Shown here: positions 25,901 through 37,060 of the stretch, in pieces
Numbering within the stretch: position 1 is the stretch's first letter
How the letters are laid out: every line of letters begins with the position of its first letter
Source of the DNA: Eopsaltria australis
Lineage: Eukaryota; Chordata; Aves; Passeriformes; Petroicidae
Assembly: GCA_034509425.1 (NCBI GenBank)
Contig: JAVTVJ010000132.1
Location: forward strand, 496,001-560,000
Reading direction: 5' to 3'
DNA: 64,000 nucleotides
Made by a program: the position numbers and the translations under genes
Notes under the pieces: model-generated
The model's input: the letters and a program-made list of their open reading frames with translations, nothing else
The model's database searches: none
What the model was told of the DNA's origin: nothing

Positions 25901-26945
25901 AGATGTATCTCACAGGTCTTGACGCTGCATGAGAAGGGATCTCTGAGCTGTGTTTTGGTGAAGGGCATTTGCCTGCTGGCAGAGGGACTAGGATATGGGT
26001 TTTCCACCTGACAAAAGGCAGTCACCTGAGCCCTTCATCCCGAGGAAATTAAGACACCCTGGAACTCACCCAGGCAGATGGTCATAATGGCAGCTTTGAT
26101 TGGAAGGGCAAAAATGAGGAAGACCCAGATGTTCAGCCAGGAGCACCTCCTCTCTTCTGCTGGGGCTGAAAAACACAAAGCAAGAGTGAGAATGTCCCAG
26201 CCCAGAGTTGGGGGCAGGATAACCCAGAGGGCTCTGAACCCCAACACTTTGCTGCTCCCTTCTTCCAAGGACTGGGGAGCCCCACAGGTGCTGGAAGCAG
26301 GTCCTGCTGCCTGTCCCTAGCAGTGGCTTAGAGCCATAGAGCAGAGGAACAAATTTCCTTGTTTGTCACAAGACATGCCTGTATTCTGCACAAACCTCAC
26401 TCCCCCTTTGTCCTGTCAGACCTCCTTTCTCCTCAACACATCTTCCTTGTTGCCCTCTGTAACCCCTGTCTGTCACTGATTGCTCTTTCTGGATCTCCCT
26501 CCTGTTCCTGTTCTTTGTCAGTGTCTGTCTTTAGAGCTCCTGTCTCTCCGTGCCTGTGTTTTGCCTCTGTACCGTGAGCCCCTTTCTGCAGTGGCACAGT
26601 CCCCAAAGGAATGAGTGCCCAGCTCAGGGTGGGCACAGCCAGACACACAGGAGGGATTGTTTCCACAGGGGAAAAGGCACTTGGGAGCTCCTGGGAGAGC
26701 CCTGCCTGGGTTGTCCTTTGAGACACCAGGGATGGCAGCAGGGACTGCCCAGTTCCCTCACCTGTGGCTTTGCTCTTGTCCTAAGCCCCATCTCCTGCTA
26801 GGATTCCAGCCACTGTACCATGCCCAGGATCCACCCCAGCCCTGTCTTTGCACTTCCTCCTTTGACAGGAGGACAGAAAGGAAGGAAGGAGGGTTTGGGG
26901 CTTACCTGCAGTTCCAGGACTGACTCTCTCTTGGTGATTCATCAT
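22932..26945 (-). CDS. Gene C: CLEC2-like C-type lectin-like receptor, six exons
   Basis: Exons 26906-26945, 26070-26165, 24639-24731, 24163-24314, 23805-23926 and 22932-23088 give 219 residues. Exons 5 and 6 encode the same residues as gene B, including serine for the loop cysteine. The transmembrane exon has isoleucine after the lysine as in gene A. The gene is thus a mosaic, with its CTLD like B and E and its transmembrane exon and first intron like A. Changes around exon 3 (for example cattgcaag beside the exon 3 donor) are shared with gene D. All splice sites and phases are intact. The in-frame upstream ATG lies at 27,152. Confidence 0.88.
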
Positions 26946-28663
26946 CTCTACCCCAGGATCACTCTTCTCCAAGGGTTCCTGTAACCGGTGTGGCCACAAA
27001 CACAACAATCCTTCTGCACAGGACACCTCCCACACTGGTGAGGAACTTTCACAGGCTCTAATCTGGTGTGATGAAAAAGCCATATCCTGGGTGTACCCCA
27101 CAGCACATGGACATTGAGGAACTTCCATCATTATCTTATCAGGGTATTTCACACAATACTCACTGCTACACAGAGAAACTCACCAAGGCAAAGGAAAACA
27201 GATGGAGGGGAGCAGCACTGCAGCTCACACAGTCTCCCTTTGCACAGCCTCAGGCAGTCTCACAGGTCATACGTGGCCTTCCCTCTCTGGTGCTTGCTCT
27301 TTCCTGCTGGGGTCCATGTGTGTGAAAATACATACACTGCCATTCTGTGAATTGAGAGGACACAGTTGGATCACCCAGGTGGATCACCACTTTGTTTCTT
27401 TTGCTCCCTATCCTGTTTTTGAGGTTGTGTTCAGAAGGAGGCAAAGCATGAACTGTTTCATTGCACTGATGCAAAGGCAGGGCCCTATGGGGAGGAAAAG
27501 TGAACAACCCGTCAAAGAGCAGAAATTGCCATGAAAAGTTGAGGAGGGACAAGCCACAAGGCCAGGAGACAAGCTGGCCAGGGGACAAGTGATCTGGGAA
27601 CTAGAGAAATGAACTCAAAGCCAGACAAGACAAAATCCTTGGAAGGCAGATGCATGCAAATACACAGTGGAGAAGAAAGCCAACATGGAAATAAACTCTG
27701 AGAGAAATGGCTAAAATGCTGCTTTGCAGGGATGAACTTGAACCCCATAAAACTCCCTAAACTAAAGAACCAAGTCCTTGTCCAGCAGTGGGTCTGCAGC
27801 AGAGAAACATTAACTCTGGGTCTCAATGTGTGACTTAGGGGGAAAGAAGGAAATTGTGCTGTTGTGCTCACAGCCAGAGCACTGGGCTTAGGCAGAGCCA
27901 GTATGGAATGGGAGGAGACAGAAACAAAGAGATGAAAATGGTGTAAAGAAATAGGCTGAGTAGGAGCTATGAGGAAAGATGAGGCTGGGCACTGGGCAAA
28001 ATGCACTGGAGGAGGGGAGAAGCATCTCACCTTAAGAGGCTATGAGGAGCACGGTGGCTGTGTTCCCACCACAGGACAGCAAGGGGCATTAACTCAAGTG
28101 GCATCAGAGAAGGAGTCAGGTCTGCATGAGATACACATCTGCACTGGGAAGCTGGAGAGGACCAGGACACCAGGAAAGGGAACGGAGGATATTTGCAGCA
28201 CTGAACTTCCCCAGTTCCCTGATACCACCACAAGTCTCTTTGCTCACAGCTGACTGTGACACTTCTGCCTCACATCTGCTTGTGTTATTGACTGTATCCT
28301 GTGGAATCAAGCCAAATCTCTACAAGTGTCAATACTACAACAGTGGAAATAGCCTTGTTGAGAGAGACTTCTTACACAAGAATGTAGGACTAGGACAAAG
28401 GGGAAGGGCTTTAAAATGTCAGAGGGCATGTTTAGATTAAATATTAGGAAGAAATACATTACTGTGAGGAGGTGAGGCACTGGAACCAGTTGCCCATAGG
28501 AGCTGTGGATGTCCCATCCCTGAAGTGTTCATCCCTGGCTGGATGGGGATTTGAGCAATCTGGTCTGGTGGTAGAGGTCCCTGCTCATGACCTAGGGGGC
28601 TTGAAACTGGACTACCCTTAAAAGTCCCTTCCAACCCAAACCATTCCATGATTCCAGGATTAT
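26946..28663. other. Spacer of unit D, mostly unrelated to the other spacers
   Basis: The first 390 bp match the other units. From about 27,338 to 28,350 the sequence is found nowhere else in the window, and I recognise nothing in it. A CR1 fragment then precedes the return of homology at about 28,664. Confidence 0.55.
28358..28656 (+). mobile_element. CR1 LINE 3' fragment (unit D)
   Basis: Same 3' landmarks as the other CR1 pieces (ccatccctgaagtgttc, ccaacccaaaccattcc) but clearly diverged from the copies in B, C and E. It is probably a separate insertion. Confidence 0.8.
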
Positions 28664-29055
28664 ACCCCTGCAGCTTAGAGATGTAGAAAGAAACAGAGAT
28701 ATGCACACACAGCACAGAGCCTGTTTTCAATGGTCTGATATTGTATTTTCTCTTGTCTAAGATTTCAGAATTTGTTCAGCAAAAGCAGGACAACCAGAGA
28801 ACATTCTGAGTGTGTGACTGAAAAAAGAGCAAACAGCTCTGCTCAAGGAGATGAAGGACATTGCATCTCGGGATATCTGTCTTCCATTCCTGTGTCTTCT
28901 TCCTGGAGAAGTCCATCCCTTTTCAGCCAGCAACTGCCGGATGCACTCAGAGAGAAGAGGACACAAGAACACAGGAGCTGCTTTAATGAACCTGAGCCTT
29001 CCTCTGTACTGGGGGATGCTGGACCAAGCTCATTTCACATCCACACACACACACG
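28664..29055 (-). other. Distal 3' UTR segment of gene D, cut off by the ERV
   Basis: This piece matches the 3' flank of the other genes. Its continuation lies on the far side of the ERV (37,549-37,664), so the provirus split the 3' UTR of gene D. Confidence 0.6.
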
Positions 29056-29059
29056 GTCC
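29056..29059. repeat. ERV target site duplication GTCC, left
   Basis: It pairs with 37,545-37,548. The unoccupied form in unit A reads ggtcccaccc with one GTCC. A 4 bp duplication is usual for gammaretroviruses. Confidence 0.8.
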
Positions 29060-29527
29060 TGATAGTATTTGGGTTTGTAGTAGTTTGAGGTTGTGGGAAT
29101 GATAGGCCTCATAGGCCTTAAGGTAGGCCTTAGGTGTTGTCTTTGTTAGGTTAAAGTGCAGTTATGGGAACCATCACACTTGTGTGCTTTTTCTGTAATG
29201 ATTGCTTATGACAAGATTAATGAGATGATTGCTTAGAGGGTAGTAGGAAAGGGGGGCTGAAACTTATGTTTGGGTAAAAGCAATATATGCAATAGCAATG
29301 GTATTGAAGCTGAAACTCATGCTTGAGTGAAAACAATGTATCCAAGAGAGTAGTGTTGAATTAATGATTAACTGATGATCATAGGCTGATTGTAGTATAA
29401 ACGTCACCATTTTTTGGGCCCAAGATGGAGCCTGATTTGAGGTCTGACAGGATCCCTGGCTCCCAGGGCCCTTCATTAAAGCACTGCATATATTAATTCT
29501 GTGGATATGTGTTTACCTATGCTAACA
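29060..29527 (+). repeat. 5' LTR of the provirus
   Basis: 468 bp, starting TGATAG and ending CTAACA. It has a TATAAA at 29,396-29,401 and an ATTAAA poly(A) signal at 29,475-29,480. It lacks about 16 bp near its left edge that the 3' LTR has. Confidence 0.9.
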
Positions 29528-29530
29528 TTT

Positions 29531-29548
29531 TGGCGACCCCGGTGGGAC
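29531..29548 (+). promoter_or_regulatory. Primer-binding site
   Basis: Three bases after the LTR comes tggcgaccccggtgggac, beginning with TGG as the complement of a tRNA CCA end. A tRNA-Arg is possible, but I cannot verify the match. Confidence 0.65.
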
Positions 29549-29821
29549 CCTGTGAGGGCTGCTGAGGACCCTGAGACCTGATCACGCTCCAGCCAGCATC
29601 GAGGGATTCTCGGGGAGCCGATCGGCGCCACGGCCCTCCGCTGTTCACAACGTCCCCTGGAGTGGTAAGGTGCTTTAATTCTGGTCTGGTGCCTGCCTGT
29701 AAGGCACAGCGAAAGCTACACTTGGTTGGGCTAAGGAATTCCTGGTAAATGCCTAGGCACCGTCCGTAAGTCAATTGCGAAGGCATTGCAGGGTTGGCAG
29801 TGGGGATTTTGTAGTAGTAAC

Positions 29822-30790
29822 ATGGAGAAGCTAAAAGGGATTTTGGGTGGCAATGCTCCTATGCCACGTGCTTCTCCTTTGGTGTGTTTGTTGGCACATT
29901 GGAAACAAGGTAATTTTGGTCCAGTATTACGTAAGGATAAGCTTATTGATTATTGTAACATTCAGTGGCGAAAATATGCTTTGCATGATAGGAAAAGGTG
30001 GCTGGAAAATGGGACTTTGCAATCTGACTTGATTTCTCACTTATTGTTCTTTTGTAAGCAGGAGGGAAAATTAGATGAAATGCCTTATGTTGATTTGTTT
30101 TTCTATTTACGAGAAGAACTGGAATGGCTGGCGGAGGGAGGCTTAACTGTTACTACAGTACTTAACAATGATAAATGTGTGGCATGTATTCAGGGGAAAC
30201 ATTGTATAGAAAACCTGGCAGTGAATGAAAGTTTAACTTGGAAAGATGACATGGAGGGGGACTTGTTGGTAGCTCCCACAACATCAAAGGTACCTAGCCC
30301 TACGTCATCTGGCCCTATTTCACCTAATCCATCTACTCCTTCCTTTGTAACTGACCCACTTACTCCTGCTCACAGGTACCCCCCTTCCCCATCTCCACCT
30401 GCCCGTCAATACCCATCACTATACCCACCTCTCCCACCAACCCCTGATACCCCTTACCCACCTACGCCTCCCTCAGGGCCCCAAGAATATTCTCCCTTTC
30501 CCCATATGCCTGTCCATGACACCACTCTATTGCCGTTACCCAGAACTAACCAAAGTTTAGTTACAGTACGGAGGTATGGGGGAGGGGGTGCAGAAGGGGT
30601 TGAAAGCAGTGAAAGTGATGAGGATGGACCAATAGCCAATCGGACACGCTCCAAATTAGCCCCAAGTTGGCCCAGGATGGGGAGGGGTCTGTCGAGAGCA
30701 TACAAACAAGAAAACTGTAATTGCTCCTTTAAGACAAGGGGTGGGGGTGGAAGGACCAGTTTTTGTAAAAGTACCATTCTCTCCCGGTGA
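29822..30790 (+). pseudogene. ERV gag, N-terminal part (matrix and proline-rich region)
   Basis: The frame opens with an ATG at 29,822 (an earlier in-frame ATG is at 29,786). It encodes a matrix-like region, then a long proline-rich stretch at about 30,290-30,530 that includes LYPPL, a match to the LYPxL type of late-domain motif. The frame is lost near a G-rich run at about 30,735-30,755, and capsid continues in another frame. The product would be truncated before capsid. Confidence 0.75.
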
Positions 30791-31698
30791 CCTAGTAATA
30801 TGGAAACAGTCAGCCGGGACTTATAGGGAAAACCCTGATAAGGTAGCCAAAGTGGTGAAAATTATTATGAAAACTCAGAACCCAGACTGGGATGATATCC
30901 AAGTAATATTAGACACCCTAATGGACTCTAGTGAGAAGGAGATGGTGTTTAAGGCAGCGAAGGACCGGGCAAGGGAAGATATCCGTCAGGGACTGGTGAC
31001 AGGGACTCTAGATAATAATTTTCCCACCGAGGATCCATTGTGGGACCCTAACAGCCCCCTTGACACGAGGAAGCTAAGGAGATATCAAGAGTGGGTTCAA
31101 ATAGGAGTTCAAAATGCTATACCTAAGACTATGAATTGGGCTAAGTTATATGAAATAAGGCAGGAGAAGGAGGAATCCTCCACTGCATTTTTAGAGAGAC
31201 TCAAAGAGGTGGCCAGGAAATACACTGACCTACAGGTAGACACAGAACAAGCCGAAGTTCAACTTGCTTTTATCTTTCTTGGTCAATCACAGGATGATAT
31301 TACAAAGAAGTTACAGAAACTGGAAGGGGAAGAGTTAAGAAATTTGGACAAATTACTTGAAGTAGCTTGGAAAGTTTACAATAACAGGGACAAAGAAATG
31401 AATAAAAAGCAGGGGCAGCTTTTGGCAGTGTTACAAGGGAATTCAAGGGGAGGTACCAGGGGGGGCTGAGGCAGAGGAGCAGGGAGAGGCAGGTTTGGAA
31501 GGGGCCGCGGGAGACCATTGGCGTTTAATGAATGTGCTTATTGCCATCTCCCTGAGCATTGGAAACGTGAATGCCCTACCCGCCCAGGCTACCACCCAGA
31601 CTACTGCCCAGACTGGTTTGACCAAGGTCACCAGTTCCAGCAGGAAGAAGTTGCCAAGGTGATGGTATTATATTCTGGAACAGGGGCGTCTATATAAC
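30741..31698 (+). pseudogene. ERV gag, capsid and nucleocapsid part, broken
   Basis: Capsid is read to an in-frame TGA at 31,467-31,469. It includes a stretch like the major homology region (SSTAFLERLKEVARKY at about 31,177-31,224). In the same frame after the TGA comes a basic, glycine-arginine-rich stretch and one zinc knuckle (CAYCHLPEHWKREC, spacing C-x2-C-x4-H-x4-C) at about 31,530-31,575. The stop may be a decayed CGA. Frame end is at about 31,698. Confidence 0.75.
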
Positions 31699-31939
31699 TA
31701 TACAACTTGGGGAAAAGGTTGGGAAATTTTTGGTTGATACCGGGGCTATGCATTCAGTTTTAAATGATCTAGAGGGGCAGATCGGGAACAGATCCACCAC
31801 AGTAGTTGGGGCCACAGGGAAGGAGCAAAATCGGCCATTCCTGCAACCCCTAGATTTGTGCTTTGGGAACAAAGTGTTAACTCATGAATTCTTGTATGTC
31901 CCAGAATGTCCCATCCCCTCTTGGCCAGGGACTTACTAG
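31699..31939 (+). pseudogene. ERV protease fragment
   Basis: The frame holds the aspartic protease motif LVDTGA near 31,733-31,750, then a flap-like region. It is out of frame both with the preceding nucleocapsid and with the reverse transcriptase that follows; the break is near 31,910. Confidence 0.7.
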
Positions 31940-32930
31940 CAAAGCTTGATGCAGTAATAACTTTTGAGAATGGGGAATTGCTAATGAAAATACCAGAGTC
32001 AAACATGGGAAAAATTCTAATGATAAAAGAGAAACCAGTCGCAGGAATCCCTAAGGAAGTAGAAGATGCAGTAACACCCTCAGTATGGGAAACAGAGATA
32101 CCCAGAAAATCTAAGTTGGTACAACCGGTCCATGTAGAGCTAAAAGAGGGAGCAAAAACTGTGCAAATCAAACAACACCCTATAAAACCAGAGGCACGGC
32201 AGGGAATAGCAAAGACTATTGACAAATTTCTAAAATATCAGATTTTAGAAGAATGTGAATCAGAATATAACACACCAATATTTCTGGTGAAGAAACCCAA
32301 TGGGGATTACAGGTTAGTACAGGACCTAAGGGCAATAAATGAAATAACCAAAGACATATACCCTGTAGTTGCTAATCCTTATACATTGTTAGCATCCATA
32401 AAGGAGATATATAAGTGGTTTACTGTAATTGATTTAAAAGATGCCTTTTTCTGCATCCCCCTTGACAAAGAAAGCAGGAAGCTGTTTGCCTTTGAATGGG
32501 AAAATCCAGAAAATGGAAGAAAGACCCAGCTCGCTTGGACTTGTCTCCCAATGGGTTATAAAAACTCCCCTACCCTATTTGGGAAACAACTTGGCAAAGG
32601 AGCTGGAGATCTGGACCAACCAAGGGCAGGTACCAAGAGATCAATACCTTTTGCTGCAATACGTTGATGATATACTGATAGTAACAGAAGAAAAGGCAAC
32701 CTGCATAAAGGTAACAATTGAGATTTTAAACTCACTGGGCATGGGAGGATACAAAGTGTCCAAGGGAAAAGCACAAATTGCGCAACAGACTGTAATTTAC
32801 CTGGGATGTGAAATTTCACAAGGACAAAGAAAATTAGGTACTAACCATATCCAAGCTATTTGTGCTATTCCAGAGCCCCGGAATCTCCACAAGCTGCAAG
32901 TCTTCTTGGGGATGGCAGGATGGTGTCGGC
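31906..32930 (+). pseudogene. ERV reverse transcriptase, broken by frame changes
   Basis: The palm and fingers region is read in one frame to about 32,590 (landmarks LVKKPNGDYRLVQDLR, TVIDLKDAFFCIPL, LPMGYKNSPTLF). A second frame then carries the catalytic YVDD at 32,660-32,671 and a part like LGCEISQGQRKL. A further change occurs near 32,930 before the connection and RNase H. At least two frame changes make the enzyme inactive as it stands. Confidence 0.8.
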
Positions 32931-34253
32931 TGTGGATCATGGACTATGGGACTCATTGCCAAACCCCTGTATGAAGCCCAGAAGACACAGCCGTTCAGCT
33001 GGGGCAAAGCACAGAAAGAAGCCTTCCTGAAATTGAAAGAAGCACTGACAATGGCTCCGGCGTTAGGATTACCTGATTTGTCCAAGGACTTTCAACTGTT
33101 TGTACATGAAAGGCAACGCCTGGCACTGGGAGTCCTGACCCAACGTCTGGGGAGCGGAAAAAGGCCGGTAGGCTATTTCTCCAAACAGCTGGACAATGTA
33201 AGTGCCGGGTGGCCTGCATGTCTGAGAGCAGTTGCAGCCACTGTAATACTGATACAAGAAGCCCAGAAGCTCATAATGGGAAGACACATAGATGCCTATG
33301 TGCCACATATGGTCACCACTGTTTTGGAGCAAAAGGGGGGCCATTGGTTATCTCCGAGCAGGATGATAAAATTCCAGGTAATCCTGACTGAGCAGGATGA
33401 TGTCACACTAAAGACAACTAACCTTTTGAATCCAGCCTTGTTCCTAGGTACTACAGCCGAGGAAGGCCCACTAGAGCATGACTGCATAGAGGTAATAGAA
33501 TACACCTATTCAGCGAGAGAAGACCTGAAAGACGTCGCGCTGGAGCAACCGGACTGGGAGTTATGCACAGACGGAAGCAGCTTCATGGAGAATGGGACCA
33601 GATATGCTGGATATGCGGTAACAACAATCAGTACCGTAGTAGAGGCAAAAGCATTACCACCAAATACATCTGCCCAGAGGGCAGAACTAGTGGCCTTAAC
33701 TAGAGCATTAGAATTGAGTGAAGGGAAGAAGGTAAATATTTGGACCGACTCCAAATATGCTTTCGGGATTGTCCACATACATGGGGCACTGTGGAAAGAG
33801 AGAGGGTTGCTATCCTCCCAGGGAACACACATTAAACATCAAGATGCAATCCTGCAATTGATAAAAGCAGTACAAAACCCCAAACAAGTAGCAATTATAC
33901 ACTGCAAAGCACATCAATCAGGGAACACCAAGATCTGTGAGGGCAACCGAAAGGCAAACTGGACAGCTAGACAGGCTGCTCGAGAGGTGCAAATAGCAAT
34001 GGCATCGATACCCACAAAACTTAATGTATCTCAATTTAATCTACCTTCAGAGCTGAAATATTCAATAGAAGATGAGAAGCTGGGACATCTGCTAAATGGA
34101 CAGAAGAATTCAGAAGGGTGGTATGTAACTACACAAGGACAAATAGTGCTACCTCCCTTGATAATGAGAGAAGTCCTACAGATGAAACACGAGTGTCACT
34201 GGGGAGCAGAAGCACTGGTAAAATTGCTAAAACGAAGTGTAATCTCAGTATGA
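32930..34253 (+). pseudogene. ERV RNase H and start of integrase, truncated
   Basis: One open frame covers the connection region, RNase H and the first half of the integrase zinc finger. RNase H shows TDGSS, RAELVAL and TDSKYAF with three acidic residues in place. The last site reads GNRKANW, with asparagine where family members have aspartate. The frame ends at an in-frame TGA (34,251-34,253), between the histidine pair (MKHECHWG) and the cysteine pair (KCEIC) of the HHCC finger. Confidence 0.78.
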
Positions 34254-35192
34254 ATGCTAACAATGGCAAAATCAATAATGTCAAAATGTGAAATTTGCTT
34301 GAAAAACAATCCAGTAGCTAGACGACAGGCACAGCTAGGGAGACTTCAGGTGGGGATAGAACCAGGAGATTATTGGCAAGTAGATTTTGTAGAATTACCA
34401 AAAACTTGAGGGTACAAATATCTGTTAGTGGGGGTTGACACATTTTCAGGGTGGCCGAAAGCCCTTCCTTGTCGCACCAATCAGGCCAAAAAAGCAGTAA
34501 AGAGGCTACTGCAAGAGATCATTCTCAGGTTTGGAGAGCCTCTAGGGATATCCTCAGACAGGGGCCCACACTTTGTAGCTACCATGGTAAAAGAAATGAG
34601 CAGGTTACTGGGAATAGCTTGGGACCTCCACGCACCATGGAGACCACAATCAAGCGGACAGGTAGAGAGGATGAATCAGACACTAAAGAGACAGATCAGT
34701 AAAATATGCCAGGAAGCCAAATTGCAGTGGCCACAAGCTTTACCTATAGTACTTCTGAGAATTGGGGTGAAACCAAGAAGCGGAATGCCTGTAAGCCCTT
34801 ACGAGATATTATATGGGAAACCATATGAGTCTCCTGAGCACAACCCAAACATCCATATCACGGGGAAACAAGATATATATAATTATGTTTTATCTCTTGG
34901 GAAAACTTTAGCTTGGCTTTGGAGCGCCCTCGTGTGGAATAGGCTGCTGACTCTCGAAAATCCAGTTCATGACATTCTTCCAGGAGACGAAGTGTACATC
35001 AAAACTTGGAACAAGGAACCACTGAAAGAAAGGTGGAGCGGACCCCATCAAGTGCTACTGACCACTTTTACAGCAGTCAAGGTAGCTGGAGTGGAGCCTT
35101 GGATACATTATACACGAGTGAAGAAAACCTACCCTAGACTGTGGACTGTGCAACCTGTGGGACCAATGAAACTGCAGATAAGACATGTTTAA
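34254..35192 (+). pseudogene. ERV integrase core, with in-frame stop
   Basis: It continues the frame of the preceding piece. A second TGA at 34,407-34,409 precedes the core, which then stays open to 35,192. The catalytic triad is visible as VDTFSGW, SDRGPHF and SSGQVERMN. A C-terminal domain of gammaretroviral type follows (LPGDEVYIKTW). The end overlaps the start of env by 8 bp. Confidence 0.78.
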
Positions 35193-36987
35193 ATCTTTAA
35201 AAATGGTTTTAGTACATGTGCCAATGCTCATTTTAGGGACATTAATGTTACCAGTTGGGATTGATTTTGCTTTAGGATGTGGAATGCAGGAAAATCAACT
35301 AACCACTCTTCATTCTAGAATGAAGAGAGAGGTGCAGGCAAAACCACAAGTGATAAAAGGCCCCAGTGTAAACCAAGCTGAAAATTTGATGATTGGACTA
35401 ATCAGAGACTTTGCCAAAATGCAAAACATCAGTAGAATAACTGCCTGTCTGCCAATACCAAAAGCAGCAGGAGACCCAATAAACTGGGGAATCATAATGT
35501 CAAAATTGCCCAAAATACCAGGCAATAAAACAATTGCATGTGAACAAGTACCCGAGTCCAGGCAGGTAGTCAAAGACATTTGGAGGGTAGCTGGGGAGTG
35601 GATGAGGCCTTTGAGGAAACAGGACTGTCTTTTAAGCCATGAGAGAGTAGGACAAATCATAGAGGAGTGGATTAAAGATCCTGACCTTGCAGAATGGCAG
35701 TGCTTTTTACCACGCTATAAAAAGGTCAAGGAAAATGTCACAGAGACCACCCTTGTATGGAAATGTGGAGCAAAAGATAGGAAAGATCAGGCGGAACCCT
35801 GGGACAGTGCATGGTCCACGAGTATGCTTCAAAAATTCCAGTATATGGCCAGCACCCCTTGGTGTCTAAAATGGGAAGGCCCTGAAAATGGCACTGACCC
35901 GGCGCTCACGAACATTGCCACTAGTAGCAGAATGCGGGCAGATAAAGTAAGTTGGTGGGCATGTAACAAAACTTATGATTGCACATCTGATGATGTAGAA
36001 ATAAAACAGGTGCCGGCACTGGCACTGGCCGTGCAGCTTGGTTGTGCCTGTAGAGGAATCAAACACAAACAAGGTCACATAAATCGTAGAATAATAGTGG
36101 GATGCAGTAAAAGTAAAATTTGCAGCCCAGGACAATTCGTTTGGGCCACGAGTGATGGTACCTGGACAACCCATCTGCCTGTCGATGGAAAGGTAAGAGA
36201 ATTTACTTTAGGTCTCCCTACTTTATGCCCAATTTGGAAAAAGTCCCCGTTTCACGGAAAATGTGAGCTTTTGCAAATAAGAACATGGTGAGAGATTTCA
36301 AATGATGAAAACCAGAATGAAACCTGGCAAGAACCCTCTAGTGGAGTAAAACTTGGGTGGGCTCTAGAATCTCTGTTCGGCGCTGTAGCAAATTACCGAA
36401 ACAGAGAAATGATGTACAGACGTACTGGTCAGGTAGAAAGGCTAGCAAGGGTTACTGGGGAAGGATTCAAGGAATTAAACATACAATTACAAGCTACTAC
36501 CAAAATGACTTTACAAAATCAATTGGCCTTAGATACATTACTCCTGAAAGAACATGGAGTGTGTGGATTTTTAAAAGAACAAGTTGATCATTGCTGCATC
36601 CACATCCCAAATGTAACTGCTGGTGTAGAACACGATATTAGTCAGTTAAAGCAAACAGAACATGAGGCACAAGACGAACAAAAAGATATGACTACAAGCT
36701 GGTTGGATAAAGTTTTCAAAGGGTTGGGATGGAATGTGAGTTCATGGGTTAAATCTCTCATTGAAAATGTGATAATCTTATTAGTTATGTTCCCAGTAAT
36801 CTGGTTAGTTTACAGCATATTAAAAGGAGAAATACAGAAGAAAACATCCTGGAACCGAAGAATCATGCAAGCACTGACACAAAGCAAGGCTCCACCACCT
36901 TTGTTATCCTTGAATTTCTCAAGTCGTGACAGCATCCAGGACAATGCTAATGACAATCCAGGATTTGAAGACGAACATCCAGTATAA
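35185..36987 (+). pseudogene. ERV env (surface and transmembrane parts) with one in-frame stop
   Basis: The surface part runs from 35,185 to a TGA at 36,289-36,291. The same frame continues to 36,987 with the transmembrane part, so one stop is the only break I see. The N-terminus has a hydrophobic leader. The transmembrane subunit has a heptad region, a conserved stretch like that called immunosuppressive in gammaretroviruses (LALDTLLLKEHGVCGF), and a C-x9-CC motif rather than the common C-x6-CC. A membrane anchor follows near 36,765-36,825. No clear furin site lies at the expected junction; an RMKR is found instead near residue 47. The product is not predicted to be complete. Confidence 0.75.
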
Positions 36988-37049
36988 ATTCAGAAACAAA
37001 GGACTATATTAAGTGAAAGAATTTACACCTATAAAGTGAAAATACTTTC

Positions 37050-37060
37050 AAAGGGGGGAA
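37050..37060 (+). promoter_or_regulatory. Polypurine tract of the provirus
   Basis: The run aaaggggggaa lies immediately before the 3' LTR, where plus-strand DNA synthesis primes. Confidence 0.8.

Larger units (their letters stand above)
16527..26797. repeat. Tandem array unit C (about 10.3 kb)
   Basis: Third copy. It contains the 1.5 kb solo LTR and the CR1 fragment. Its left and middle part (about 17-24 kb) matches unit E most closely. Its right part (about 25-27.3 kb) matches unit A, including the version of the exon 2 upstream intron without the 30-odd bases seen in B and D. Confidence 0.9.
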
